62,164 nucleotides of DNA, taken from assembly GCF_042654245.1 (NCBI RefSeq), contig NZ_JBHSGI010000015.1, forward strand, positions 1 through 62,164. The letters are read 5' to 3'. Of this stretch, positions 1 to 8,891 are shown piece after piece (within the stretch, counting starts at the first letter, position 1; each line of letters begins with the position of its first letter). The notes under the pieces are model-generated. The model was not told the DNA's origin. It ran no database searches and worked only from the letters and a program-made list of their open reading frames with translations. This DNA is from Seohaeicola_A nanhaiensis (GTDB lineage: Bacteria > Pseudomonadota > Alphaproteobacteria > Rhodobacterales > Rhodobacteraceae). Both the position numbers and the translations under genes were made by a program.

Positions 1-3
1 AGG

Positions 4-1161
4 ATGAATCACAGATCAGCCCTCAAGGGAATCCATTCCGATTCAGGTTTTGCGTCGGACGCTTTAGGCCTCGCGACGGATCAGGGCAGGTCGAACGCTG
101 CGCTGGTGCCGAGTTCCCCTTTGATGACGCGGGTGGCGGGCGCACAACCTCTGGCCGGGCTGATCGGGATTGCAACTGCAGGGCCGGGCAGCGTGACGGA
201 TGCCTCTATCCCCGAGGGACGCGCCGTTGAGGCGCTGCGCGAGGGTGCAGCGCAGGGCAGTGCCGTACCTCAGGCGGTGCAATCGGGCTTCTATTCGAGT
301 CTTGCGACTCAGCTTGGTGGGATGCGGTTTGAAGCAGGGACGGCGCGAGTGCAGCTGTCGCCGCCCGGGTTGGGCGCTGTGGTCCTTACCGTTACGCGCA
401 CCGCGGCGGCTGCGACGGAGGTGACGGTTCGCGCCGAGAACGCGCGCGTGCAGGCGGTATTGCAAAACAACGCCGGGAAGCTGGCAGGCGTGTTGCGAGA
501 CGCTGGCGTTTCGGTCAGCCCGGAGGCCATCTCCTTTGCGTCGTCGGGCCAATCGGGACAACCTGAGGCGGCGATTCAGATTCCCGGCCAGACCGATCTG
601 CGTCGTTCGGCGGCGGAGATCAGGCCAGCGACGGTTGTTCCGGATCCAACGGCCGCGCTGTCGGATGGGCGGATTGCGATGTCGGTGCCGGAACCTCTTT
701 TGCCGCGACCGTCGGATGTGACGCCGCCGTCTGCGCCAGCGCATGGCTCGCCATCATCGCATCTTGCGGGAGATGTCACCGGCCAGATGCGAGGCCATCC
801 GATTGCCGAGGGTACTACACGGATCGGGCTGTCGCCCCAGGGGCTCGGCGCGGTCGAGATTGACCTTGGGCATGACGATACAGGAGCGTTGCGCATCACC
901 ATAAGGGCCGAGAATCCCGCCGTGCTGAGCGCCCTGCGCGAAAACCGCGAGATGCTGCTGAGCGTGCTGCGCGACAACGGGGTGAGCGTTCAGGAGTCGG
1001 CGTTGGGGTTCGAGGAATACGGGCAGGGCGAGCGACAGCAGCGCCAGGCGATGCCGAAGCAGGCCGATTATACGCTGACAACGCCGGAGGATGAGGTGTT
1101 GCAGACGCTGCCGCAGATTCAAGCCATTCTGCCTTATGGGCGGATCGATATCATCACCTGA
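4..1161 (+). CDS. fliK: Flagellar hook-length control protein FliK with two Flg_hook-like domains
   Basis: The product (385 aa) would set hook length and trigger the substrate switch of the export gate through FlhB. Two regions, about residues 110-180 and 268-345, both carry the FliK C-terminal signature: an R-V/I-x-L-S-P-x-G-L-G-A-V strand, then I/V-x-A-E-N, then V-L-R-D-x-G-V-S-V. FliK proteins normally have one such domain, so this is an internal duplication. The ATG at position 4 has only AGG directly before it inside the window, so the ribosome site cannot be judged; an ATG at 124 is an alternative. flgD follows 22 bases later. If the window is circular, the unrecognised gene at 61455 lies just upstream. 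Confidence 0.8.
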   Translation: MNHRSALKGIHSDSGFASDALGLATDQGRSNAALVPSSPLMTRVAGAQPLAGLIGIATAGPGSVTDASIPEGRAVEALREGAAQGSAVPQAVQSGFYSSLATQLGGMRFEAGTARVQLSPPGLGAVVLTVTRTAAAATEVTVRAENARVQAVLQNNAGKLAGVLRDAGVSVSPEAISFASSGQSGQPEAAIQIPGQTDLRRSAAEIRPATVVPDPTAALSDGRIAMSVPEPLLPRPSDVTPPSAPAHGSPSSHLAGDVTGQMRGHPIAEGTTRIGLSPQGLGAVEIDLGHDDTGALRITIRAENPAVLSALRENREMLLSVLRDNGVSVQESALGFEEYGQGERQQRQAMPKQADYTLTTPEDEVLQTLPQIQAILPYGRIDIIT

Positions 1162-1183
1162 GGGTGCAACGGGGACCCCGATC

Positions 1184-1837
1184 ATGCAGATCGACAGCAG
1201 CACGACGACCAATACCGCCAGCGGCACCGCGCTCAAGAAGCTGAGCGAGGATTACACCAGTTTCCTGAAGCTTTTGACGGCGCAGATCCAGCATCAGGAT
1301 CCGTTGCAACCGATCGACTCGACGGCCTTTGTCAGCCAGCTGGCGCAGCTGACGCAGGTCGAACAGACTGTGCAGTCGAACACAAATCTGGAACAGATCA
1401 ACTCGCAGCTGGCGGCGGCTGCCGCGATGTCGGATATCCAACTGATTGGGCATGATGTTCTGCTGGCGACGGATCGGGTCGAACTTGAGGATGGTGCGGC
1501 GAAGTTCGAATATCAGGTGGACGACGACGCCGGGCTGGTCAAGGCGGTGATCAAGGCGGAGGATGGCACCGTCGTGCGCGAGCTGACCGGATTGGCGGGA
1601 CTGGCCAGCGAGGTGCACAAGATGACCTGGGATGGGTTGGACAAGAACGGCATGCCAGTGCCGGATGCAGTCTTTACCGTCGAAATCGAGGCGGAGACGA
1701 CAGAAGGGATATCGGTTTCGGCCAGTGTCTACGCGACAGCGACGGTCGAGGAAATGTCATTTGAGGCGGGCAGGCCGATGCTTATCCTGAGCAACGGCAC
1801 GACCACTTATTCGGGGCAGATCGTAAGCGTTCGCTGA
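1184..1837 (+). CDS. flgD: Flagellar hook assembly scaffold FlgD
   Basis: FlgD caps the growing hook while FlgE is added. The product is 217 aa. The N-terminal part has the typical F-L-K-L-L-T-A-Q-I-Q-H-Q-D-P-L core followed by F-V-S-Q-L-A-Q-L, and the C-terminal half has the FlgD Ig/tudor pattern ending in S-G-Q-I-V-S-V-R. I chose the ATG at 1184 because GGGGA lies 8 bases before it; the frame is open further upstream but overlaps fliK there. It ends 3 bases from the convergent FliL-like gene. Confidence 0.9.
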   Translation: MQIDSSTTTNTASGTALKKLSEDYTSFLKLLTAQIQHQDPLQPIDSTAFVSQLAQLTQVEQTVQSNTNLEQINSQLAAAAAMSDIQLIGHDVLLATDRVELEDGAAKFEYQVDDDAGLVKAVIKAEDGTVVRELTGLAGLASEVHKMTWDGLDKNGMPVPDAVFTVEIEAETTEGISVSASVYATATVEEMSFEAGRPMLILSNGTTTYSGQIVSVR

Positions 1838-1840
1838 AGA

Positions 1841-2467
1841 TCAACTGCGCGGCACGTCCTTCTTGAAGAGCGTCAGGAAGAGCACTTCCTCTGCTTCACC
1901 GAATTCGGCACGCAGGTTGTCGGAGAGGGTTTTGGACAGCCAATCGGAATCCAGCGAGGCGCGGCGCATCTTGGGGTTTTCAGTGGCCTTGCGAAAGGTC
2001 TGCATGATGTTGTCTCGCAGACGAACGGCATTTTCCGCGACGCGGTAGTGCGCCGCCATTTCCGCGCTGGACATCGCAACGCCAAGGTCTGCAACGACGT
2101 AGGTCACGCTCATCGGCTTGTAGATGGGTACCGTCACCTGACCGAGTTTTACCACATCGCTGGAAGCCTTCTTCGGCTTGTCCGTCGATTTTGCGTGCTC
2201 GTCGGTCTTGGGGTGGTTCCCGGCATCGGCGGCGGCTTTCGGAGTGTGGCCGTGGTCTTCCTGCGCCGGATGCGCGGTGGCGGCAGACTTGTCTTTCTTC
2301 TCGGCAGCCTCGATCAACGCCTTGGCTTCCTGTTCGCCGGCATCGGACTGGTTGGTTACGGCGGCTTCGGCTTCGGCGTGGCTGCCGGTGAGCATCTTGC
2401 CGGCGCCGAAACCCGCGCCGACACAGAGGACCGGTACGACAGCTGCGGCAATCAAAAGCATTTTCAT
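1841..2467 (-). CDS. FliL-like membrane-anchored protein (second FliL-type gene in the window)
   Basis: The product (208 aa) has an N-terminal membrane anchor (about residues 3-25), a long Ala/Lys/His/Asp-rich linker, and a C-terminal domain from about residue 105 with FliL-like spacing: V-K-L-G-Q-V-x-V-P-I, then Y-V-V-A-D-L, then L-R-D-x-I-M, and F-L-T-L-F near the end. FliL stabilises the stator around the rotor. A clearer fliL lies at 45367-45936, so this would be a divergent paralogue with its own role. It is the last gene of the minus-strand group flgF-flgG-flgA-flgH and starts 64 bases after flgH. The family call rests on pattern only. Confidence 0.5.
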   Translation of the reverse strand: MKMLLIAAAVVPVLCVGAGFGAGKMLTGSHAEAEAAVTNQSDAGEQEAKALIEAAEKKDKSAATAHPAQEDHGHTPKAAADAGNHPKTDEHAKSTDKPKKASSDVVKLGQVTVPIYKPMSVTYVVADLGVAMSSAEMAAHYRVAENAVRLRDNIMQTFRKATENPKMRRASLDSDWLSKTLSDNLRAEFGEAEEVLFLTLFKKDVPRS

Positions 2468-2531
2468 CCGGACACCCCACGTCAGTCGCGTGGGATATCC
2501 TCTGCCTGCGCAATGCGGCGCAATTTATCCC

Positions 2532-3299
2532 TTAGAAGGGCAAAATTATGTTGAGGGCACCTTCGCCATAGCCGCTTTTCTGCTGGCGCGAAATCTGGCC
2601 GCGACCACCGTATGTGATCCGCGCTTCGGCCATTTTCTCGTAGGGTATGGTGTTGTTGGTCTGCACATCCTGGGGGCGGATGATGCCCGCGACACGCAGT
2701 TCACGCAGTTCGCTGTTGACCTTGACCTCTTGCCGGCCGGCGATGACCAGATTGCCGTTGGGAAGCTGCTGCACCACCATCGCGGCGACTTTCAGGCTGA
2801 TCTGTTCGTCGCGATTGATCGAGCCGCGGCCAAGTGCCGAAATCTGCGAGGTCACGTCGACGATATCCTGTCCTTCGGGCAGGTCGTCCTCGCCCACATC
2901 GGGCAGAATGTTGTCGAGCTTGTTGCCATAGCCGAAGAACTTGGGATAGCCGATCGTGCCGCCGCCTGATCTCGTTCGGGTCGACGCGTTGGACAGGCTG
3001 GCTTCGTCGTTGATTTCGATGACGATGGTCAGAATGTCGCCAACCTGGCTGGCGCGTTGGTCGGCGAAGAAGCCGCCCGAACCTGGCGCCCAGAGAGACG
3101 ATTTTTCGGCGCGGTCGGGAACGCGCGGTGTCTTCGGCGGGGGCATCGGAACCGAAACGAACTGCATCTCGGGCATGGTCTGCCCGTTCAGCGAGATATC
3201 GGTGATGTTCGGATCCTGTTTGAACGGATCGCTGCTGCACCCGGAAAGGACCACACAGAGCGCCATGCAGGAGGCGGTTGCGCGAAAGGCGACACTCAT
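2532..3299 (-). CDS. flgH: Flagellar L-ring lipoprotein FlgH
   Basis: FlgH forms the outer-membrane L-ring bushing around the rod. The 255 aa product begins with a lipoprotein signal whose lipobox is L-S-G-C at about residues 18-21. The body has the family features G-D-I-L-T-I-V-I near residue 87, N-G-N-L-V-I-x-G-x-x-E-V, and R-V-x-G-I-I-R-P-Q-D-V, which are diagnostic. Its start overlaps the end of flgA by 4 bases, so the two are translationally coupled in the minus-strand rod/ring operon. Confidence 0.95.
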   Translation of the reverse strand: MSVAFRATASCMALCVVLSGCSSDPFKQDPNITDISLNGQTMPEMQFVSVPMPPPKTPRVPDRAEKSSLWAPGSGGFFADQRASQVGDILTIVIEINDEASLSNASTRTRSGGGTIGYPKFFGYGNKLDNILPDVGEDDLPEGQDIVDVTSQISALGRGSINRDEQISLKVAAMVVQQLPNGNLVIAGRQEVKVNSELRELRVAGIIRPQDVQTNNTIPYEKMAEARITYGGRGQISRQQKSGYGEGALNIILPF

Positions 3300-3955
3300 C
3301 TGACGATCTCCACGAGGCCGCCCGGCATGGCGACCCCGGTTACAAGGGTGTTGCTGACAAGATTGACGACGCGGATTTCGGCGCCCCGAAAGCCGTCGTC
3401 GAGAGCCCGGCCCGGCGCGGAAAGCGACAGGCGGCCATCGTTGAACCGGATCGACACCTTGTCGCCCCGGGTGATCACCAGGGGCTCGGTCACCGATTGC
3501 GCCATGACCGGGCGACCCTGAGTGAGTGTGCGGCGCACCTCCTTGCCGACCAGTCCGTCATGATCAGTCACGGCAAAGGCGCCGATACGCGCATAGGGCA
3601 CGTCGAGGGTTTGCAGATCGGCCTCGGTGATCAGCTCGCCCGGCATCATTCGCCGCACCGGCACGGGCACCTGCAGGGTGAGGATGGCAAGACCTTGAAG
3701 GCGCGTGACCGTGCCTTCGCTGCGCACCGCGTTGGCCAGAAACTGGCCTGTGGCGCGGTCCATCCAGAAAGCCGAGATCAGCTCGGCATCGTCGTAGTCC
3801 TTTCGCTGGAAGGTGATACGGAAGCGGCCCTGTTCGGGCATCTCGACGCCAAAGCTCTCGGCCGCCTTTTCCGAGATCAGGTCTTCGACAGGCGTTGCAC
3901 CGGCCGGGAGGCCGCAGAGCGCGAGCAGAGTGGCGAGCAGGAAGCGGTGCATCAC
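3296..3955 (-). CDS. flgA: P-ring assembly chaperone FlgA
   Basis: FlgA is a periplasmic chaperone that helps FlgI assemble into the P-ring. The 219 aa product starts with a signal peptide (about residues 1-20, ending A-G-A-T). A SAF-type C-terminal domain is visible: M-M-P-G-E-L-I-T-E-A-D-L, then G-K-E-V-R-R-T-L-T-Q-G-R-P-V, and G-D-K-V-S-I-R-F. It overlaps flgG and flgH by 4 bases each, so all three are translated as a coupled unit. Confidence 0.9.
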   Translation of the reverse strand: MMHRFLLATLLALCGLPAGATPVEDLISEKAAESFGVEMPEQGRFRITFQRKDYDDAELISAFWMDRATGQFLANAVRSEGTVTRLQGLAILTLQVPVPVRRMMPGELITEADLQTLDVPYARIGAFAVTDHDGLVGKEVRRTLTQGRPVMAQSVTEPLVITRGDKVSIRFNDGRLSLSAPGRALDDGFRGAEIRVVNLVSNTLVTGVAMPGGLVEIVR

Positions 3956-4737
3956 TTGATCTCGTTGGCGACGGACATCATCTGATCGGCCGTTTCGATG
4001 GCCTTCGAGTTCATCTCGTAGGCCCGCTGGGCTGAAATCAGGTCGGTGATCTGCTGGATGATGTTCACATTGGAGTTTTCGAGAAAGCCCTGGCGGATCA
4101 TCCCGACACCCGGGTCACCAGGCAGGGCCTGCTGAGGATCGCCCGAGGAATTGGTCGCCTCGAGCAGGTTGTTCCCCAGCGGACGCAGGCCTGCATCGTT
4201 GATGAAGGTGGTCAGGGAGAGCTGGCCTAGCTGAACCGGCACAGGATCATTTTCGATATAGGCGCTGACGATGCCCTGTTCGCTGATTTCAATATCGACA
4301 GTGTTCTCGGGGACGACGATGCCGGGATCGACCTCGTAGCCCTGCAGGGTCACGATCTGGCCTTCGGCCGAGAGCTGGAAGGAGCCGTCGCGGGTATAGG
4401 CGACATTGCCGTCGGGGAGGTTGACCGTGAAATAGCCACGCCCCTCGACGGCCATGGCCAGCTTGTTCTCGGTGCTGATCAGGCCGCCCTGGATGTTGAG
4501 GCGGACGGTGCCGACGGTGCGGACCCCGAGGCCGATGTCAACGCCGGTCGGGCGCACGGTCCCTTCTTCGGCGGTGACCGCGCCTTCGCGGCTGCGGTGG
4601 TCGTAGATCAGATCTTGGAAGGCCGCGCGCGCAGACTTGAAGCCGGTGGTGTTGGCGTTCGCGATGTTGTTTGAGATGACGTCGACGTTTGTCTGCTGCG
4701 CCATCATTCCTGTCGCAGCGATACCCAAGGCCCGCAT
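3952..4737 (-). CDS. flgG: Flagellar distal rod protein FlgG
   Basis: FlgG builds the distal rod. The 261 aa protein begins M-R-A-L-G-I-A-A-T-G-M and has the rod/hook signature I-S-N-N-I-A-N-A-N-T-T-G-F-K at about residues 21-34. Its C-terminal end carries N-S-N-V-N-x-I-x-x-I-T-D-L-I-x-x-Q-R-A-Y-E, the matching family motif. A GGGAGA ribosome site precedes the ATG. It lies 12 bases after flgF in the same operon. Confidence 0.96.
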   Translation of the reverse strand: MRALGIAATGMMAQQTNVDVISNNIANANTTGFKSARAAFQDLIYDHRSREGAVTAEEGTVRPTGVDIGLGVRTVGTVRLNIQGGLISTENKLAMAVEGRGYFTVNLPDGNVAYTRDGSFQLSAEGQIVTLQGYEVDPGIVVPENTVDIEISEQGIVSAYIENDPVPVQLGQLSLTTFINDAGLRPLGNNLLEATNSSGDPQQALPGDPGVGMIRQGFLENSNVNIIQQITDLISAQRAYEMNSKAIETADQMMSVANEIK

Positions 4738-4749
4738 GGTTCGTCTCCC

Positions 4750-5499
4750 TTATCCCAGCCGCCCGAGCCGCGCAAGCGTGTCACGCCTCAGGCCATCGCC
4801 GTCATTCATCAGATTGATCGCGCGTTCGTAGGCGCGCTGTATTTCCATCATCCGAGTCATCTCTGCGACGGGTTGTACGTTGCTGCCCTCGATCGAGCCC
4901 TGAACCACCTCGGTTCGGGTGGCGGGCGGAGGCATGCTGACACCTGCGCCCTGCGGCCGAGCCAGCATACCGTTGCCCAGTCTTTCGTAGGCCTGTAGGT
5001 CGGGCAGGTCGAAGACCCCGATCCGCGCGATCGGTCCGATAATCGAGCTTGAGATCGTTCCATCCCGCGCGATCTCGAGGTCACCGGCCCCGGGAGGGAT
5101 CGAGATTTCGCCGCCGCCAGTGTCAAGCACTTTGGCCCCGGTGAGCGTGACGAGCGTACCCTCGGTGTCGAGCGTGAAGCGCCCGTCGCGGCCATAGGCC
5201 GTCTCTCCCTGATCGGTGCGATAGGAGAACCAGCCTTTGCCGAGCAGCGCGAGGTCGAGCGCGTTGCCCGTCTGGGTCAGCGGTCCCTGAGAGTCGTCGG
5301 TGAAAGAGCCGGTTTCCGCCACGAAACTGATCTCCGAGCCGGCATTTTCCGCACCGCCCCGGTGCATGTAGCTTTCGAAGACGATGTGTTCGCCCTTGAA
5401 TCCCACGGTGTTGGCGTTCGCGATGTTGTTCGAGGTCACGTCAAGATCACGGCGCATGGATTGCGCCAGTGACAGCGCCACGTAGGTTGAGTTATCCAT
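4750..5499 (-). CDS. flgF: Flagellar proximal rod protein FlgF
   Basis: FlgF is a proximal rod protein. The 249 aa product has the N-terminal motif S-N-N-I-A-N-A-N-T-V-G-F-K and the C-terminal E-G-S-N-V-x-P-V-x-E-M-T-x-M-M-x-I-Q-R-A-Y-E. I chose the ATG at 5499 because GGAAGG lies just upstream and the conserved sequence begins directly there; the frame is open for 29 more codons upstream but that part has no family similarity. It is the first gene of the flgF-G-A-H operon, facing a divergent gene at 5591 across a promoter region with an inverted repeat. Confidence 0.93.
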   Translation of the reverse strand: MDNSTYVALSLAQSMRRDLDVTSNNIANANTVGFKGEHIVFESYMHRGGAENAGSEISFVAETGSFTDDSQGPLTQTGNALDLALLGKGWFSYRTDQGETAYGRDGRFTLDTEGTLVTLTGAKVLDTGGGEISIPPGAGDLEIARDGTISSSIIGPIARIGVFDLPDLQAYERLGNGMLARPQGAGVSMPPPATRTEVVQGSIEGSNVQPVAEMTRMMEIQRAYERAINLMNDGDGLRRDTLARLGRLG

Positions 5500-5545
5500 T
5501 GTCGGACCTTCCGGAATTGGGTCGACTGCCGATCTGTTCTTGTGT

Positions 5546-5567
5546 ATCATGGATAATAATCTATGAT
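5546..5567. promoter_or_regulatory. Inverted repeat in the divergent flgF / 5591 promoter region
   Basis: Arms ATCATGGAT (5546-5554) and ATCTATGAT (5559-5567) are inverted copies with one mismatch and a 4-base AATA spacer. The surrounding 90 bases are AT-rich compared with the rest of the window. The 11-mer GTATCATGGAT at 5544-5554 recurs on the opposite strand at 37188-37198 in the fliI/flgB promoter region, which suggests a shared operator. Confidence 0.5.
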
Positions 5568-5590
5568 TACGCAAGAGAATATACAAAATA

Positions 5591-7435
5591 GTGGGAAACT
5601 TGCGGTTATATTCTTTGAGCTTCTTGGCAGGCGCTGCGGGTTTTTTCTTGTCCGTGATGCCCGTTGTCTCATGGGCCGGCGACCCCGCCGAAACCGTCCT
5701 GTTGCCGCCTCAGTTCCGGATGCTGCATTTCGAGCCGGGTGGCTTTGTCGAGCGACGGCGCGACTATTTTGCCCATGTTGCAAATGCCCGCCGGGCCGAG
5801 CCACCCGGCGAGAACGGCGAACGGGTTCAAGGCGCGGCAGAGATCCGGGCTCTGCTGGAGCTGGCCGAGTTCGATCTTGCACATGGGCTGGCGTCTGAAG
5901 GGCTGGACGTGCTTGCGGGGCTCAATACCGCGCTGCTGCGGACGCACGAACTGAAGCGTGCCGCGCTGGAGCTGGCTCTTTGGGTGATAGATACCCGAGA
6001 TCTGCCTTTGTCGGACGGGGCGAGGGCCTTGCTGGACCCGAAATACAATCTTTGGCGCGATCAGGCTGTGCTGCTCGCACTTTATCACTGGAAGACCGGT
6101 GATGTCGAAGCGGCCGGAAGATACGTCGATGTCGCGGCTAAGCGGCTATATCAGTATTCCCGGCCCTTTGTGCGCCGGGCGCTGCCGGCACTTCTGGATA
6201 CCGCTGTCGCGTCCGGTGAATGGCCAGCCGCGCGCCGGCTGGCCGGGCGGTTTGCACTGGAACCAGAGCTTGCCGGTTCGTCCTGTTATGCCTTCCAGCT
6301 GGCGCGGACGGCGGAGGCTGGCGGCGACGACCTGACCGCCTTCGACAACTATCTGAAGGCTGGTCAAGGGAACGATCTGTGGGCGCACCGGGCACGCATG
6401 GGGCTGGTCCAGCTTGGTCTGCGCACCGAGACGCTGGAGCTGGCGGATGCGCGGGTTCTGCTGGCGCAAGTGAGCCGCGACTGGTCGGGCGATGCCTATG
6501 GCGTGGCTGTGCTGAAACAGCTTGCGGATATCGACCTGCGGCTGGGTGACACGCTGAGCGCGCTTGGCGATTTCTCAGCCATCATGTCGCGCTATCCTGA
6601 TGGGGCGGATGCGCAGCTTGCGCGGCAGCAGGCGCGAAGCCTGTGGACCGAGTTCTATGAACGGGGCGCCGCGGGCCAGATTTCACTTTCCGACTTTCTG
6701 ACCGGTCATCGGCGGATTTCGGAAGGCTATCGGTTCGAACCGGGGTTCGACCTGCAAACCGAGGCGCTGGCGGACCGGTTCATGGCGCTGGGAGCGACGA
6801 TGGTGGCCGCCGACGAGTATCGTGAGACGCATGATTTTCTGCTGGTCGCTCGCGATCTGGGCCTGGCCGAAGCAGACGACCGCAGGCTGGATCTGTTGCG
6901 GCTCAAGGAAGCGGATGCGCTGTATCGCGGCGGGCAACTTGACGAACTGGCCTATCTGCTGGCCGAAGGGGTGCGCAGCGAGGACGCCGACCTTCAGGAC
7001 AAGCTGAATCTGATGAGGGCCAGGCTGCATGCGGACCGCGGCGAGGACAGGGACGTCACAGAGACCGCGGTTTCGGAACCGCCTATCCGCTATCTTCGCC
7101 TGCGCGCGGCCGCCTATTTCGGACGCGGTGAGTGGGAAGAGGCAAAGCGCCTTTACGGTCAGATCGTGGACCGCGCAGGGAACGAGGTTGCGGACAGCGA
7201 CGCGGTCCGGCTGCTGCTGGCCGCGCATCGGTCCGGCGACAAGGCCGCCGCCATCGACGTGGCGCGGCGGTTCCAGGCCGTGACGCAAAACCCGAAGTGG
7301 GCGCGCATCGCGGAGAGCATCACCGAGGAAGCGCCGGATTTGCTGCCTTTGCGCGCGGCGACGGCGCAGGAGCGGCTGGATAAGGCCGGGCAGACGCTGG
7401 AAAACCTGCGAAACCTCCAGGCGGCGGGGAACTGA
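5591..7435 (+). CDS. Large secreted alpha-helical repeat protein in the flagellar locus (possible MotC-like protein)
   Basis: I do not recognise this 614 aa protein with certainty. It has an N-terminal signal peptide (hydrophobic stretch about residues 8-28, cleavage near S-W-A-G), so it should be periplasmic. The rest is almost wholly helical with TPR-like pairs, for example A-L-Y-H-W-K-T-G-D-V-E-A-A-G-R-Y, and near the end Y-F-G-R-G-E-W-E-E-A-K-R-L-Y. It lies between flgF and flgE. In rhizobia, MotC is a periplasmic helical motility protein that needs the chaperone MotE, and a MotE-like gene is present at 43444-44073, so a MotC-type stator role is possible. That is inference. Confidence 0.5.
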   Translation: MGNLRLYSLSFLAGAAGFFLSVMPVVSWAGDPAETVLLPPQFRMLHFEPGGFVERRRDYFAHVANARRAEPPGENGERVQGAAEIRALLELAEFDLAHGLASEGLDVLAGLNTALLRTHELKRAALELALWVIDTRDLPLSDGARALLDPKYNLWRDQAVLLALYHWKTGDVEAAGRYVDVAAKRLYQYSRPFVRRALPALLDTAVASGEWPAARRLAGRFALEPELAGSSCYAFQLARTAEAGGDDLTAFDNYLKAGQGNDLWAHRARMGLVQLGLRTETLELADARVLLAQVSRDWSGDAYGVAVLKQLADIDLRLGDTLSALGDFSAIMSRYPDGADAQLARQQARSLWTEFYERGAAGQISLSDFLTGHRRISEGYRFEPGFDLQTEALADRFMALGATMVAADEYRETHDFLLVARDLGLAEADDRRLDLLRLKEADALYRGGQLDELAYLLAEGVRSEDADLQDKLNLMRARLHADRGEDRDVTETAVSEPPIRYLRLRAAAYFGRGEWEEAKRLYGQIVDRAGNEVADSDAVRLLLAAHRSGDKAAAIDVARRFQAVTQNPKWARIAESITEEAPDLLPLRAATAQERLDKAGQTLENLRNLQAAGN

Positions 7436-7480
7436 TGAACATTTACAAGCAGCGCCGCAAAAAGAAAAATACTCAGTTCT

Positions 7481-7495
7481 TTAACCCGCATGAAA
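7481..7495. promoter_or_regulatory. CtrA-like box variant upstream of flgE
   Basis: TTAA at 7481-7484, seven bases, then GAAA at 7492-7495. It lies 57 bases before the flgE start. The same TTAA-N7-GAAA layout occurs before fliF and the sigma-factor gene, and the full TTAA-N7-TTAA form occurs before fliC and the gene at 59848. Confidence 0.4.
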
Positions 7496-7552
7496 TTTCC
7501 CAAGCATACTTTAGGGTGAGCTAAGCAGAAAAACGTCAATAGGGGCACGTTC

Positions 7553-8863
7553 ATGAGCATTTCGAGCGCGATGCAAACCGGGGTCGCCGGGCTTCTCGCA
7601 AATTCTTCGGCCGTCAGCACCATTTCGACAAACATCGCAAACGCAAACACCGACGGATATCGGCGCAGCTTTTCGCAGATGGTCACCTCTGCTTCGTCGA
7701 CCGGGGCGGGCGGACATGCCGGCGTTCGGGCGGTATCGCGCCAGAATGTGGCGCTCGATGGTTCGGCTCGCACTACCGGGGTCGATTCCGACATGGCGAT
7801 CAGTGGTACAGGCTTCTTCGTGGTCTCGCGCGCCCCGAACGATCCGGTCTCATCGAATTACGCCTTTACCCGCGCCGGTTCGTTTTCGCCGGATGCCGAT
7901 GGCAATTTGAAGAACGCGGCGGGCCTGTATCTCGCGGGCTTCCGTTATGACGATAATGGCTCGCTCGGCACCATCGACCGATCGCAGTTTTCGGACCTGC
8001 AGACGGTCAATGTGGGCGATGTGAAGATCCCGGGCAAGGCTACCACATCGATGACCCTGATGGGCAACCTTTCGTCGCAGATGACCGGCCCCACCAGCCA
8101 GATGGCGCTGGATGGCGAGACGATCATCACTTCGGAGAAATACTACACGCCGCTTGGTGCGTCGGAGTCTGCGCAGTTTACCTGGACGCCGTCGACCACG
8201 CCGAACGTCTGGACCCTGGCGATTTCGGCGAATGGCGCGGACCTTGGCACCGTCGATGTCGAATTCAACGACAGCGGCCCGAATGTCGGCACCCCGCTTG
8301 CCTATACCAACGTCACCTCGCTGGCCACGGCGCCCGCCGCCTTTGCCTTCGACACCTCTACCGGTGTCGCCACGTTGACGATCGACAATGCCTCGGTGCC
8401 GCAGGTGATCGACCTGACCATCGGCGCCCCGAACCAGGGCAAGGGCATGATGCAGCTGGCTGGCACCGGCGTCGACATCGAGGCAGATATCGATGGCTAT
8501 GGTACCGGCGAGATGGTGCGGTTCGAGATTGATGATCAGGGCAATCTTTACGGGATCTTCGACAACGGCGCGCGCCACATCATGTATCACATCCCGCTGG
8601 CCGAAGTGCCGAACCCCGACGGACTGAACATGGTGGACGGCAACGCCTATCTGATGACGCAGGCGTCGGGCAGCTTCAAGCTGCTGGGGCCGGGCACCGG
8701 GTCGACCGGGACGATCACGACCGGATCTCTGGAATCGTCGAACGTGGAACTGGCCGAAGAGCTGACCCGTCTGATCCAGACGCAGCGGGCCTATTCCTCG
8801 AACGCCAAGATCATCACCACGGTCGACGAGATGATGGAAGAGACCACGCGTCTCAAGCGCTGA
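7553..8863 (+). CDS. flgE: Flagellar hook protein FlgE
   Basis: FlgE is the hook subunit. The 436 aa product opens with M-S-I-S-S-A-M-Q-T-G-V-A-G-L and has I-S-T-N-I-A-N-A-N-T-D-G-Y near residue 25, the family N-terminal motif. G-T-G-F-F-V-V near residue 86 and the C-terminal S-N-V-E-L-A-E-E-L-T-R-L-I-Q-T-Q-R-A-Y-S-S-N-A-K complete the pattern. It heads the flgE-flgK-flgL series; flgK follows 28 bases later. Confidence 0.95.
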   Translation: MSISSAMQTGVAGLLANSSAVSTISTNIANANTDGYRRSFSQMVTSASSTGAGGHAGVRAVSRQNVALDGSARTTGVDSDMAISGTGFFVVSRAPNDPVSSNYAFTRAGSFSPDADGNLKNAAGLYLAGFRYDDNGSLGTIDRSQFSDLQTVNVGDVKIPGKATTSMTLMGNLSSQMTGPTSQMALDGETIITSEKYYTPLGASESAQFTWTPSTTPNVWTLAISANGADLGTVDVEFNDSGPNVGTPLAYTNVTSLATAPAAFAFDTSTGVATLTIDNASVPQVIDLTIGAPNQGKGMMQLAGTGVDIEADIDGYGTGEMVRFEIDDQGNLYGIFDNGARHIMYHIPLAEVPNPDGLNMVDGNAYLMTQASGSFKLLGPGTGSTGTITTGSLESSNVELAEELTRLIQTQRAYSSNAKIITTVDEMMEETTRLKR

Positions 8864-8891
8864 CGGGTCGGCCGGCTGAGAAGGTCACGCC

